Assembly: GCA_039922875.1 (NCBI GenBank)
Contig: JBDTDV010000034.1
Location: 1-55,521 of the forward strand
Direction of reading: 5' to 3'
Source: JBDTDV01 sp039922875
Lineage (GTDB): Bacteria > Actinomycetota > Actinomycetes > Actinomycetales > Microbacteriaceae
Length of the DNA: 55,521 nt
Positions within the stretch are counted from its first letter, which is position 1, and each line of letters starts with the position of its first letter. The translations under genes were made by a program, and so were the position numbers. The notes under the pieces are model-generated. The model searched no databases. It saw only the letters and a list, made by a program, of their open reading frames with translations, and was not told the DNA's origin. Shown here in pieces: positions 15,070-23,539 of this stretch.

Positions 15070-16425
15070 TTGTCCGTGCCCATTACTCCTGCCAGCGTGA
15101 CGGAATCTCCCAGCCGGGCCGAGCGCCTTGATCGCCTGCCGTTCACGAAACGGCACCGCAGCATACTGCTCGGCTCCGGGATCGGGTGGGCGCTGGATGC
15201 GCTGGACGTCGGCCTGATCTCGTTCGTCATCGCACAGCTCTCGATCACCTGGGGAGCCGATGCGGCTTCCCTCTCGTGGGTGGCATCGGCCGGCTTCGCC
15301 GGGATGGCGGTCGGCGCGGCGCTCGGTGGCCTTCTCGCCGATCGGATCGGGCGCCGGAACGTGTTCGCCCTCACGCTGCTCATCTACGGCGTCGCGACCG
15401 GACTCTCCGCGTTGTCCTGGACGATCGGTGTGCTGCTGGCACTGCGCTTCGTCGTGGGGCTGGGGCTCGGTGCCGAACTTCCGGTGGCGTCAACGCTAGT
15501 CAGCGAATTCGCACCTCGCCGCATCCGCGGCCGAATCGTGGTGATCCTGGAATCGTTCTGGGCGATCGGCTGGATCGGCTCCGCCGTGCTCGGCTACCTT
15601 GTCATCCCGACCAGTAGTGACGGATGGCGCTGGGCGTTGCTGATCGGTGCCGCACCGGCGGTCTGGGCGGTTGTGGTGCGGCTGCGTCTGCCGGAGTCCG
15701 TGCGGTTCCTAGAGACCAAGGGTCGCCATGTCGAGGCGGAGGCGATTGTTCGAGACTTCGAGCACGAGGCCGGGATCGAGCCGCCTCATGGCGAACCGGT
15801 CGACGTCGCCGCACCGGCGGAACGGAGCCGGCTGGGCGGCCTGTTCTCGCCGCAGCTTCGCCGGCGGACGCTGGCGGTCTGGCTGGTCTGGGCGGCGGTC
15901 AATTTCTCATATTATGGAGCGTTCATCTGGCTGCCCAGTATCTTGGTCGCCGCCGGCTTCCCGCTGGTGCGGTCATTCGAGTACACGCTGATCATCACGC
16001 TGGCCCAGCTACCGGGCTACGCGGCGTCCGCCTATCTGGTTGAGAAATGGGGCCGCCGTGTGACGCTTGCGGTGTTCCTGATCGGCTCTGCCGTGGCGGC
16101 GGGGTTCTTCGGCTTCGGTGCGGTCAGCGGTGCGGAGGCGCAGATCATCGCATCCGGAATGTTCCTCTCGTTCTTCAACCTCGGAGCGTGGGGTGCGCTA
16201 TACGCGGTCACTCCCGAGCTCTACCCGACCGTGTTGCGCGGAACCGGGGCGGGCTGGGCAGCCAGCGTCGGGCGGATCGCATCGATTGCGGCGCCGCTTG
16301 CGGTACCTCCGCTCTTGGTATTCGGTGGTACGCCGGTGTTGTTCCTGGTTTTCGGCGTCGTTTTCCTCATTGCCGCTGCCGGAGCATTCGCTCTCCCGGA
16401 GCTCAAGGGTGTGCCGCTGGAATAG
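15070..16425 (+). CDS. NaiP/YceI-like MFS niacin or metabolite transporter
   Basis: About 450 aa and 12 predicted TM segments. Blocks such as GWALDALDVGLISFVIA, ADRIGRRNVFALTLL, LGLGAELPVASTLVSEFAP, FSYYGAFIWLPSILV, TLAQLPGYAASAYLVEKWGRR and LSFFNLGAWGALYAVTPELYP closely follow the Bacillus niacin transporter NaiP (YceI). It probably imports nicotinate or a similar aromatic acid by H+ symport. Starts are TTG 15070 or GTG 15076; TATTAA lies six bases before the GTG. Its 3' end overlaps the convergent ABC ATPase gene by 23 bases. Confidence 0.85.
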   Translation: MSVPITPASVTESPSRAERLDRLPFTKRHRSILLGSGIGWALDALDVGLISFVIAQLSITWGADAASLSWVASAGFAGMAVGAALGGLLADRIGRRNVFALTLLIYGVATGLSALSWTIGVLLALRFVVGLGLGAELPVASTLVSEFAPRRIRGRIVVILESFWAIGWIGSAVLGYLVIPTSSDGWRWALLIGAAPAVWAVVVRLRLPESVRFLETKGRHVEAEAIVRDFEHEAGIEPPHGEPVDVAAPAERSRLGGLFSPQLRRRTLAVWLVWAAVNFSYYGAFIWLPSILVAAGFPLVRSFEYTLIITLAQLPGYAASAYLVEKWGRRVTLAVFLIGSAVAAGFFGFGAVSGAEAQIIASGMFLSFFNLGAWGALYAVTPELYPTVLRGTGAGWAASVGRIASIAAPLAVPPLLVFGGTPVLFLVFGVVFLIAAAGAFALPELKGVPLE

Positions 16426-17512
16426 CCCTCGGGTAGGCGATCACCTCGCCGTCGACGGTGAGCAGCACGTCGTCGCCCGGGTGCGGCAGGTTCCGGCCGT
16501 CGCAGCGGCAGGTGATCGCGGTGCCCCCGGAAGCCAAGCGCAGCTCGACGGTGGCATCATGCCCGTAGAAGGCGAAGCCTTCCACGCGAGCCGACACACC
16601 GGAAGCCGTGGCGTCGGAACCGGGATGGATCACGATCTGCTCCGGACGGATCATCAACCTCGCCGGTCCGGTCAGGTCAGTGGCTCGAACCCGCAGCCGG
16701 CCCAGAGCGCTCTCCGCGGTCTTGCCCCTGCTCATTCCCGCCGCAGCCTGATCATCTGGCACGGTGCTGGCGCTGATGGTGCCGGGCAGCACGACCGCCT
16801 CGCCGACGAAGACGGCGACGCCGATATCCGCCGGGGCATCGTAGAGCTCGGTCGGGCTTGCCGCCTGGGCCAGGCTCCCGTCCCGCATTATCGCGACCTG
16901 GCGCGCCATCGACAGGGCTTCCGCTTGATCGTGGGTGACCAGGACTGTCGTCGTGGCGGTCGCGGTGAGTGCGTCGGCCACGGCCAATCGGGTCTCCACC
17001 CGAAGGCCGGCATCCAGCGCGGAGAATGGCTCGTCGAGCAGGACCACGGACGGATTCGGCGCCATGGCTCGCGCCAGAGCGACCCGCTGTTGTTCTCCTC
17101 CGGAGAGTTGATGCGGGAAGCGATCGGCGTAGCTCTCCCGCATGCCCACCAACTCCAGCAGCTCGGCGACCCGGTGCCGCACCCGGCGCTCACGGCGGGG
17201 CAATCCGAAAGTGATGTTGTCCGCAACGGTCAAATGCGGGAACAGGGCACCTTCCTGGGCGACATAGCCGACCCGGCGACGCTCCGGCGGGATAGCGTGT
17301 CTCGCCTCGAAGACGGTGACACCGTCGATGGCGATTCTGCCGGAATCCGGGTTCTCGAATCCGGCGATCAGCCGAAGCAGGGTGGTCTTGCCACAGCCGG
17401 ACGGGCCCAGGATCGCGGTGAACCCTCCCTCGGGAACCGTCAGGTCGATGCCGCGCAGCACACGCGCGCGGGCAAAGGACTTGGTCACGGCATCCAGACG
17501 CAACGCGGTCAT
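16403..17512 (-). CDS. fbpC: Ferric-iron ABC transporter ATP-binding protein
   Basis: 369 aa from the ATG at 17512. Walker A GPSGCGKTT, Q-loop YVAQEGALFPH, signature LSGGEQQRVALARAMA, Walker B VVLLDEPFSALD and the switch His (VTHDQAEAL) are intact. The C-terminal 130 residues form the TOBE-type regulatory domain seen in FbpC/CysA/PotA ATPases. The start overlaps the permease stop (ATGA 17512-17509). Together with the permease, binding protein and upstream IdeR box it forms an iron importer. The frame continues upstream of 17512 but lies inside the permease gene and is not coding there. Confidence 0.88.
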   Translation of the reverse strand: MTALRLDAVTKSFARARVLRGIDLTVPEGGFTAILGPSGCGKTTLLRLIAGFENPDSGRIAIDGVTVFEARHAIPPERRRVGYVAQEGALFPHLTVADNITFGLPRRERRVRHRVAELLELVGMRESYADRFPHQLSGGEQQRVALARAMAPNPSVVLLDEPFSALDAGLRVETRLAVADALTATATTTVLVTHDQAEALSMARQVAIMRDGSLAQAASPTELYDAPADIGVAVFVGEAVVLPGTISASTVPDDQAAAGMSRGKTAESALGRLRVRATDLTGPARLMIRPEQIVIHPGSDATASGVSARVEGFAFYGHDATVELRLASGGTAITCRCDGRNLPHPGDDVLLTVDGEVIAYPRAIPAAHP

Positions 17513-19089
17513 ACGATCTCCGCCTTCCTCCCCGATCGGGTGAGCAAATAGACGGCGGGGATGGAGATGAACACCATCAGGGCCGCGTAGGGGGCGGCGG
17601 CGGCGTAGGAGAGCGACCCGGTCGCACTCCAGACCTCCGTGGCCAATGTGTGGGTGCCGATCGGCGCCAGCAACAGTGTTGTGGTCAACTCGGTCGCAAC
17701 CATCAGGAAGACCAGGGCACCCGCCGCGCCGAGGCCCGGGGCGATGATCGGAAGGGTGACCCGCCGTAAGGCGGTCAGTGGCCCGTTCCCGAGCACTCGG
17801 GCGGCGTCGGTGAGGGCGGGCGCCGCCTGAGCCAGTGCCGACCGCACCCCGACCATCGCCATCGGCAGGAACAGGATGGTGTAGCCGAGTACCAGAAGCG
17901 GCGCGCTCTGGTACAGCGGCCGCAGGAAGTGGATCGCCACGAACACCAGTGCGAGGGCGATCACGATCCCGGGGAGGGCGTGGGCGATATAGGTGCTGCG
18001 TTCCAGAACGACCGCCAGCCTGCTCCGATGCCGTTCCACCAGGAGCGCGACCGGCAGGGCGAGCAGCGTGGTGACCACCGCGGCCGCCAGTCCGAGTCCG
18101 AGCGAGGTCGCCGTTGCCGACACCAGGTCGCCCAGCGGAAACGCGGCAGAGGTTCCTATCAGCAGCCACCTGGTCAGGCTGCCCAGCGGCACACCGAGGG
18201 CAAGTATCAGCAGCAGCACGACGGATGCCACGGCAAGCGGCGCGGCCTTGCCGAGCCGCGCCTGATGCGCCGGCCTGGCGCTGCCGGAACCGACCCGGGA
18301 GAATCGGCCCCGTCCGCGCAGTCGGAGTTCGGCCAGCAGCAGCAGCAAGCAGAGCACGACGAGGATCGCGGCGAGGCTGTTCGCCGCCGGTCCGTCGAAA
18401 CTGGACTGATACTCCGAGTAGATCGCGGTGGTGAAGGTTTCGAACCGGAGCATACTAAACGCCCCGAATTCCGCCAGCTCGTGCAGCGCGACAATAAGCA
18501 TCCCTCCGCCGAGGGCCGGCCGCAACTGCGGAAGCACGGCTCGGAAAAAGGTGCGCCACGGCCCGTGGCCCAGCGCTCGGGCGGCCTCCTCCAGCGCCGG
18601 ATCCATCCCGCGCAATGCGGCTGCCACCGGCAAGAACACCAGCGGAAAGTACGACAGGCTCACGATCAGCACCGCTCCGAGGTAGCCCTCGACGGCCGGG
18701 GTGATCGACACCCAGCCGTAGCTGTTCACAAAGGCGGGGACGGCCAGCGGGGCGGCCAGCAGCGCCGCCCAAACTCGTCGGCCTGGGAGGTCGGTGCGTT
18801 CCACCAGCCACGCCGCGCCCGTGCCGAGGGCACCACAGAGCAGGGTTGACACGACCACCATGCGCACGGTGTTCGCGAGCAGTTCAGCCACCCGCGGCCG
18901 GAACACCAGGTCGTAGAGCTCGCCGCCGGCCACGTGCACGGCTTGGCCGATCACGAAGAAAAGCGGGAGCAACGCGAGCAGCGCGACCAGGCAGGCCAGC
19001 ACGACGAGTCGGGCAGGCGCCCGGCGCGGCCGGAACCGTGCAGGCGCGTCGATGTCGCCGCGGTCTTGGATGCCGCGCACTATCTGCAT
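17509..19089 (-). CDS. fbpB: Ferric-iron ABC transporter permease (fused two-domain)
   Basis: 526 aa with about 12 hydrophobic helices and two binding-protein-dependent transport domains. Each has an EAA-type loop: EEAARALGHGPWRTFFRAVLP in the first half and DAARVLGNGPLTALRRVTLP in the second. This FbpB/SfuB architecture passes Fe3+ across the membrane. It lies 44 bases after fbpA and overlaps fbpC by four bases. Confidence 0.88.
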   Translation of the reverse strand: MQIVRGIQDRGDIDAPARFRPRRAPARLVVLACLVALLALLPLFFVIGQAVHVAGGELYDLVFRPRVAELLANTVRMVVVSTLLCGALGTGAAWLVERTDLPGRRVWAALLAAPLAVPAFVNSYGWVSITPAVEGYLGAVLIVSLSYFPLVFLPVAAALRGMDPALEEAARALGHGPWRTFFRAVLPQLRPALGGGMLIVALHELAEFGAFSMLRFETFTTAIYSEYQSSFDGPAANSLAAILVVLCLLLLLAELRLRGRGRFSRVGSGSARPAHQARLGKAAPLAVASVVLLLILALGVPLGSLTRWLLIGTSAAFPLGDLVSATATSLGLGLAAAVVTTLLALPVALLVERHRSRLAVVLERSTYIAHALPGIVIALALVFVAIHFLRPLYQSAPLLVLGYTILFLPMAMVGVRSALAQAAPALTDAARVLGNGPLTALRRVTLPIIAPGLGAAGALVFLMVATELTTTLLLAPIGTHTLATEVWSATGSLSYAAAAPYAALMVFISIPAVYLLTRSGRKAEIV

Positions 19090-19133
19090 CTGGTCACAAC
19101 ACGCTTCATCAGCTCACGAAAGGCTCCGTCGGG

Positions 19134-20138
19134 TCACAGCAGGCCCACCTGCTGCAGCAACTTGATAACCTGCTTGCCATTGCCGACATCCGCGAGCACG
19201 GTATCGGGCAGCTCGAGCTCAGCCAGCGGCTTGAGCTTGGGGTTGGCCGGCACCGACGCATTCAACGGGTACTCGAAATCATCGCTGTCGGCCAATGCCG
19301 TCTGGCCCTTGGTTCCGGAGAGGAACTGCACCAGCTTTTGCGCGGCCTCCTGGTGCGTACTCGACTTCAGCACCCCGGCTCCGGAGATGCTGAGGAACGC
19401 GCCGGGGTCCTGGTTTCCGAAATAGTGCATCTTCACGTTGGCGCTGTTGGCGCCGGATTCTGCCTGGTCGCGGAACCAGTAGTAGTGGTAGATGATTCCC
19501 GCCGGGATCTCGCCGCGGTTTACCGCCTGCATGATGGCGGAGTTGCCCGGGTAGACCTGGCCGGCGCGCTTGAGCCCCTCCAGCCAGGTGGTCGCCGCGG
19601 AAACGCCGGTGCTCTTGATCACTCCGGCCACGATGGCCTGGAAATCGGCGCCCGACGGCGCGATGCCGACCTTCCCCGACCAGGTCGGGCCGCCGACATC
19701 CAGGATCGAAGCCGGCACCTGCGCGGTGGCAAGCTTCTCCGGGTTGTAGGCGAGCACAACGGCCCGACCGGCGATGCCGACCCAATCGCCGTTCGGGGAG
19801 GAGAACTTCGCCGGGATCTGCTTCTTGGTCGTCGTCGAGACCGGTGCGAGTTTGCCCTGCTCGGAAAGTAGCGTAAGTGCGGGCGAGTTCTCGGAATAGA
19901 AGACGTCGGCCGGTGAGGCGGAGCCTTCCTGCACGATTTGGTTGGCTAGTTCGGGGTCTTCACCGGAGCGGACCTTGACGGTGATTCCGGTGGCCTTGGT
20001 GAAGTCCGATACCAGCAATTCGGTGGTCGACTCGTGCTGGCCGTTGTACAGCGTGAGCGATTCCGCGGTCTTGGTCGAGCCGTTGCCCGGCGCGGCCGAG
20101 CAGGCGGTCAGGGCGAACAGTGCGGATGCTGCGACCAC
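19134..20138 (-). CDS. fbpA: Ferric-iron-binding lipoprotein
   Basis: Periplasmic-binding-protein fold of the Fe3+ class: LTLYNGQHESTTELLVSDFTKATGI, GEDPELANQIVQEG, DVFYSENSPALTLL, and IIYHYYWFRDQAE, where paired Tyr residues would bind iron. LFALTAC is a lipobox, with Cys13 counted from the GTG at 20138. That start gives a signal peptide without a basic n-region. The frame stays open upstream and an in-frame ATC at 20168, seven bases after GGAAGGG, would add FRNIQAITVV and complete the signal peptide; the true start may be there. First gene of the fbpABC operon, behind an IdeR box. Confidence 0.88.
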   Translation of the reverse strand: MVAASALFALTACSAAPGNGSTKTAESLTLYNGQHESTTELLVSDFTKATGITVKVRSGEDPELANQIVQEGSASPADVFYSENSPALTLLSEQGKLAPVSTTTKKQIPAKFSSPNGDWVGIAGRAVVLAYNPEKLATAQVPASILDVGGPTWSGKVGIAPSGADFQAIVAGVIKSTGVSAATTWLEGLKRAGQVYPGNSAIMQAVNRGEIPAGIIYHYYWFRDQAESGANSANVKMHYFGNQDPGAFLSISGAGVLKSSTHQEAAQKLVQFLSGTKGQTALADSDDFEYPLNASVPANPKLKPLAELELPDTVLADVGNGKQVIKLLQQVGLL

Positions 20139-20222
20139 GACGGTGATCGCCTGGATATTCCGAAAGATGGTGAATCCCTTCCTGGGGGTGCCAGCAGCCT
20201 TCAGCCTACCGGCATGAGCGCT

Positions 20223-20241
20223 TTAGGTAAGGCTTGCCTAC
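20223..20241. promoter_or_regulatory. IdeR/DtxR iron box
   Basis: TTAGGTAAGGCTTGCCTAC matches the actinobacterial IdeR/DtxR consensus TTAGGTTAGGCTAACCTAA at 15 of 19 positions and keeps the inverted-repeat form. It lies about 55-75 bases upstream of the likely fbpA start, so iron-loaded IdeR should repress the importer. Confidence 0.8.
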
Positions 20242-20304
20242 ATTGATTTCCGAGGAACATATTACCGGAAATTACCGGAGGCGCAATTGCCGGCCGTCCA
20301 CAGC

Positions 20305-20342
20305 AAAAAACCCCGTCCGGCTTCGGGAGCACGGGACGGGGT
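20305..20342 (-). terminator. Rho-independent terminator (minus strand)
   Basis: A 9-bp stem (ACCCCGTCC at 20310-20318 with GGACGGGGT at 20334-20342) is followed on the reverse strand by TTTTTT (20310-20305). It would end transcription coming from the small membrane ORF or the VIT1 gene before the fbp operon. Confidence 0.8.
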
Positions 20343-20479
20343 CTTGCAGCATCCGAATCGGTTAGGGGCCGCGAACTGATCAGAGTTCGACACGAGACGC
20401 TATAGGTAGTAAATCGGATATAGCTGGGTGAGTTCGATGACCTTCCTGAGAAGGGACTGGGGGCTCGGGCAGAATCCGC

Positions 20480-20584
20480 CTAGTTTCGATAGTTCTGCCG
20501 GACCATCGACACAACCGCGCCGATGCCGAGAAGGCCGGTGCCTATCACGAAGACGGCCAAGATGCTTCCGATGATAACTTCCAT
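20480..20584 (-). CDS. Small single-TM protein (34 aa)
   Basis: The reverse strand encodes MEVIIGSILAVFVIGTGLLG followed by IGAVVSMVRQNYRN: one hydrophobic helix with a basic C-terminal tail, the make-up of small membrane proteins. It lies between the VIT1 gene and the terminator at 20305-20342. There is no strong ribosome site, so it is a prediction. Function unknown. Confidence 0.4.
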   Translation of the reverse strand: MEVIIGSILAVFVIGTGLLGIGAVVSMVRQNYRN

Positions 20585-20636
20585 GAGTCCAGGGTATCGG
20601 TGACGGCGGGAGGGCGAAAGTACGGATGCCGCGTGA

Positions 20637-21749
20637 TCAGCCGATCGCGGTGCCAAGCAGCAGGCCGAGCAGGTAGGTTGCCGCAGCGGCGCCGAATCCG
20701 ATCATCAATTGACGCAGCCCGCGTCGTAGCGGGGATGCCCCAGAGAGCAACCCAACGATTGCACCGGTCGCCAGCAGGGTCACGCCGACCAATCCGGCCG
20801 AGGTAAGTACCGCGACCACCCCCTCAAGCCCGAAGAGATATGGCAGAACAGGGATCGCGGCGCCCGCGGCGAAGAAGCTGAAGCTGGAGACGGCGGCGTT
20901 CAGACCGGTGCCGATCGCCTCGTGCTCGTCCCGCTCGCTCACGGCCGCGGTCGGCTTGGTCACCGGCGCGCCTGGCATATCCCTTGTGCTGAGTACCTCG
21001 ACAGCACGCGACTCGGCATCGACCGGGTTCATGCCCCTGGCCCGGTACAGCAGCGCGAGCTCGTTGGCGTCCACGTCCAACTGCGGCAGCACGCTTTGCG
21101 CACCAGGATCTGGGGCGGATGCTTCCAGCAACTCGCGCTGGGAACGCACCGAGACGTACTCCCCGGCTCCCATTGACAGGGCGCCGGCCAGGAGACCGGC
21201 GAGACCGGTGAGCAGGATGATATGGGTCGCCACTCCGCTCGCGCCGACCCCCAAGATCAGGGACAGATTGCTGACCAGCCCGTCGTTTGCGCCGAAGACG
21301 GCGGCCCGGAACGAACCAGAGAGCCGCTTGCGGCCTCGGGTAGCCAGGCTTCGGACCACCTCGCCGTGGATCCGTTCGTCTGCCGCCATCGTCGAGGTGG
21401 CATCCGGGTCGCGATCATAAGGCGAGCGGCCCTCCGCGCGCTGCGCCAGTGCGAGCACGAAGACCGAGCCGAATCGCGAGGCCAGCATTCCGAGGAGACG
21501 GGTGCGGATGTCTCCGCGCCGCGGCTTGCCGACCTGGTCGCCGAGCAGTTCCAGCCAGTGCGTCTCGTGCCGGCGTTCGGCTTCGGCCAGCCCGAGCAGA
21601 ATGTCGCGTTCCTCGCCGGTGCGCCGACCGGCCAGATCGCGGTAAGTCGCCGCCTCGGCGCGCTCGTCGGCCAGGTGCTGACGCCACCGTTTGATCTCGG
21701 CGGGCGTCGGTTCGGGGCGCTCGGGCCGGCTCGGCATCGGGGGAATCAT
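20637..21749 (-). CDS. Ferritin-like/VIT1 (CCC1) iron or manganese exporter
   Basis: 370 aa. The N-terminal 150 residues form a ferritin-like domain with diiron-type ligands (LADERAEAATY, LAEAERRHETHW, AADERIHGEVV). The C-terminal half is a VIT1/CCC1 transporter: FRAAVFGANDGLVSNLSLILGV, LSMGAGEYVSVRSQRE, then three more helices. This fusion (MbfA-like) exports Fe2+ or Mn2+. It faces away from the fbp import operon, giving an import/export pair. No ribosome site; TAATCT lies six bases upstream of the ATG, suggesting a leaderless message. Confidence 0.87.
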   Translation of the reverse strand: MIPPMPSRPERPEPTPAEIKRWRQHLADERAEAATYRDLAGRRTGEERDILLGLAEAERRHETHWLELLGDQVGKPRRGDIRTRLLGMLASRFGSVFVLALAQRAEGRSPYDRDPDATSTMAADERIHGEVVRSLATRGRKRLSGSFRAAVFGANDGLVSNLSLILGVGASGVATHIILLTGLAGLLAGALSMGAGEYVSVRSQRELLEASAPDPGAQSVLPQLDVDANELALLYRARGMNPVDAESRAVEVLSTRDMPGAPVTKPTAAVSERDEHEAIGTGLNAAVSSFSFFAAGAAIPVLPYLFGLEGVVAVLTSAGLVGVTLLATGAIVGLLSGASPLRRGLRQLMIGFGAAAATYLLGLLLGTAIG

Positions 21750-21755
21750 GATTGC

Positions 21756-21761
21756 AGATTA
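21756..21761 (-). promoter_or_regulatory. -10 box of a leaderless promoter (VIT1)
   Basis: On the reverse strand TAATCT is followed by GCAATC and the ATG at 21749. GATAAT overlapping it is an alternative hexamer. Confidence 0.45.
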
Positions 21762-21843
21762 TCCAATTGTTTCTCCGATTCGATCGACCGGGTGCATGAT
21801 GAGGAGTGAAGGGGAATCGGCGCTGCTGAATCGGGAGGTTGAC

Positions 21844-22704
21844 GTGGCCGTCGTATCACTTAAAGAAATCGTGGACCGCGCATTTGCGCAGCGGTACGGT
21901 GTCCCCGCAGTGAACATCGTCAATGATCTCACCCTTGAGGCGGTGCTTGCCGGAGCTGTCGAGGCCAGCTCCCCGGTGATTATCCAGACTTCCGTAAAGA
22001 CGGTGAAATCTATTGGCTCAGGCGTGCTCGCCGCGCTGTGGAGCTCGATGACGGCCGGGATCGAGGTTCCGGTTACCCTGCATCTGGACCACTGCCCCGA
22101 TCGCGCCGTGATCACCGAATGCCTTCAGCAGGGCTGGAACTCGGTGCTTTTCGACGCCTCGACCCTGCCGGTCGAGGAGAATCAGCGCCAAACGGTCGAG
22201 GTCGTCGCCGAGGCACGGAAGTTCGGCGCCCATGTCGAGGGTGAGATCGAGTCGATCACCGGCGTGGAGGACGGGCATGGCTCTGATCTGGAGGCGGCCC
22301 GACAGAGCCTCGAGGTCTCCGTCAACTTCATCCGCAAGACCGGTGTCGACGTTTTCGCGCCGGCAATAGGAAACGCCCACGGTATATACAAGCGCGCTCC
22401 GGTGCTCGACTTCCAACGGGTCAGCGACCTGGTCGCGGCCGAGCCCGTTCCGATAGCGTTACACGGCGGCAGCGGACTCAGCACGGAGCAGTTCCACGAT
22501 CTGATCGCACGCGGCGCTGCGAAGGTGAACATCTCTACCGCATTGAAACGGACCTTCATGAAGTCCGGTCTCGAATTCTTGCGGGGGGCCGAGGAACAGG
22601 ACAAGTGGGATCCGCCGTCGCTATTCAGCCACGTTCGCAAGGATGTCGTTTCCCTCACCACCGATCTCGCGGAACAATTCGGCAGCGCCGGAAAGGCCTG
22701 GTGA
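21844..22704 (+). CDS. Class II ketose-bisphosphate aldolase
   Basis: 286 aa from a GTG at 21844 with GGGAGG five bases upstream; longer in-frame starts overlap the divergent promoter. LHLDHCPD provides the zinc His and catalytic Asp, VEGEIESITGVEDG the acidic loop, GNAHGIY and ALHGGSGL further metal/phosphate ligands, and VNISTAL the phosphate site. It splits or joins a ketose 1,6-bisphosphate or tagatose-type phosphate into DHAP and an aldehyde. It heads an operon with CbbY-like, DhaL and DhaK genes, which suggests a DHAP-centred pathway other than plain glycolysis. Confidence 0.87.
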   Translation: MAVVSLKEIVDRAFAQRYGVPAVNIVNDLTLEAVLAGAVEASSPVIIQTSVKTVKSIGSGVLAALWSSMTAGIEVPVTLHLDHCPDRAVITECLQQGWNSVLFDASTLPVEENQRQTVEVVAEARKFGAHVEGEIESITGVEDGHGSDLEAARQSLEVSVNFIRKTGVDVFAPAIGNAHGIYKRAPVLDFQRVSDLVAAEPVPIALHGGSGLSTEQFHDLIARGAAKVNISTALKRTFMKSGLEFLRGAEEQDKWDPPSLFSHVRKDVVSLTTDLAEQFGSAGKAW

Positions 22705-22713
22705 GAACCTGCG

Positions 22714-23508
22714 ATGCCGGCCCTGATCTTCGATTGTGACGGTGTTTTAGCCGACACAGAACGTTTCGGCCACCTTCCGGCGTTCAACCAGACCTTCCGG
22801 GAGGTGCTCCTGCCGGTTCAGTGGAGCGAAGCCGATTACGCCCAGATGCTGCAGATCGCCGGTGGAAAGGAGCGGATGGCCAGCCTGCTCACGCCGGAAT
22901 TCGTCCGGATGAACGGGCTGCCGGAGGACGAGGCCGGGCAGCGGGCCCTGCTAGCCGACTGGCACAAGCGTAAGACGGCGATCTATACCGAGTTGGTCGG
23001 CTCCGGCGCGCTTCCGGCCCGACCTGGAATCGCCAGGATCACCGCCGAGGCGGCATCCGCGGGCTGGCAGCTGGCGGTCGCCTCCACCTCGGCTGAAGCG
23101 TCGGTGCGCGCCGTACTGGAACACGCGGTCGGCCGCGAGGCGGCCGAGGCATTTCAGATCTTCGCCGGAGACGTGGTGCCGAGAAAGAAGCCGGCGCCGG
23201 ATATCTATCTGCTCGCGCTGGATCGCCTGCGGGTCTCCGCCGACGAAGCGGTGGTCATCGAGGACAGCGAGAACGGGGTGCAAGCCGCCCTCGCCGCCGG
23301 CCTTCCGACCGTCGTCACGGTTAGCAGCTACACGGCTGGTGAAGACTTCACCGGTGCGGCTCTGGTCCTCACCTCGCTCGGCGACCCGGAAACGGAGGTC
23401 GAAGTGCGCTCCGATCCGCACGGCATCCAGCCCGACGCAATGATCGGAATTGACGATCTCGCGAAGTTGATCGGTCGGGTGCCCGACCGGAAACCGCCGC
23501 CTTCCTGA
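22714..23508 (+). CDS. CbbY-like HAD sugar-phosphate phosphatase
   Basis: 264 aa. IFDCDGVLADTERFGHLPAF gives the nucleophile Asp and the CbbY-specific cap start; AGGKERM, VASTSAEASVRAVL (motif II), PRKKPAPDIYLLAL (motif III Lys) and VIEDSENGVQAA (motif IV) follow. CbbY removes phosphate from xylulose-1,5-bisphosphate and related side products. It starts nine bases after the aldolase stop, so a repair or pathway phosphatase for the same sugars is likely. Confidence 0.85.
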   Translation: MPALIFDCDGVLADTERFGHLPAFNQTFREVLLPVQWSEADYAQMLQIAGGKERMASLLTPEFVRMNGLPEDEAGQRALLADWHKRKTAIYTELVGSGALPARPGIARITAEAASAGWQLAVASTSAEASVRAVLEHAVGREAAEAFQIFAGDVVPRKKPAPDIYLLALDRLRVSADEAVVIEDSENGVQAALAAGLPTVVTVSSYTAGEDFTGAALVLTSLGDPETEVEVRSDPHGIQPDAMIGIDDLAKLIGRVPDRKPPPS

Positions 23509-23539
23509 TCGCCGGGCCTGAACTCACGAATGGAGCACA

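Noticed and set aside
16118..17551. A 477-codon plus-strand frame crossing the NaiP-like and fbpC genes
   Set aside because: It spans two convergent real genes in a wrong frame.
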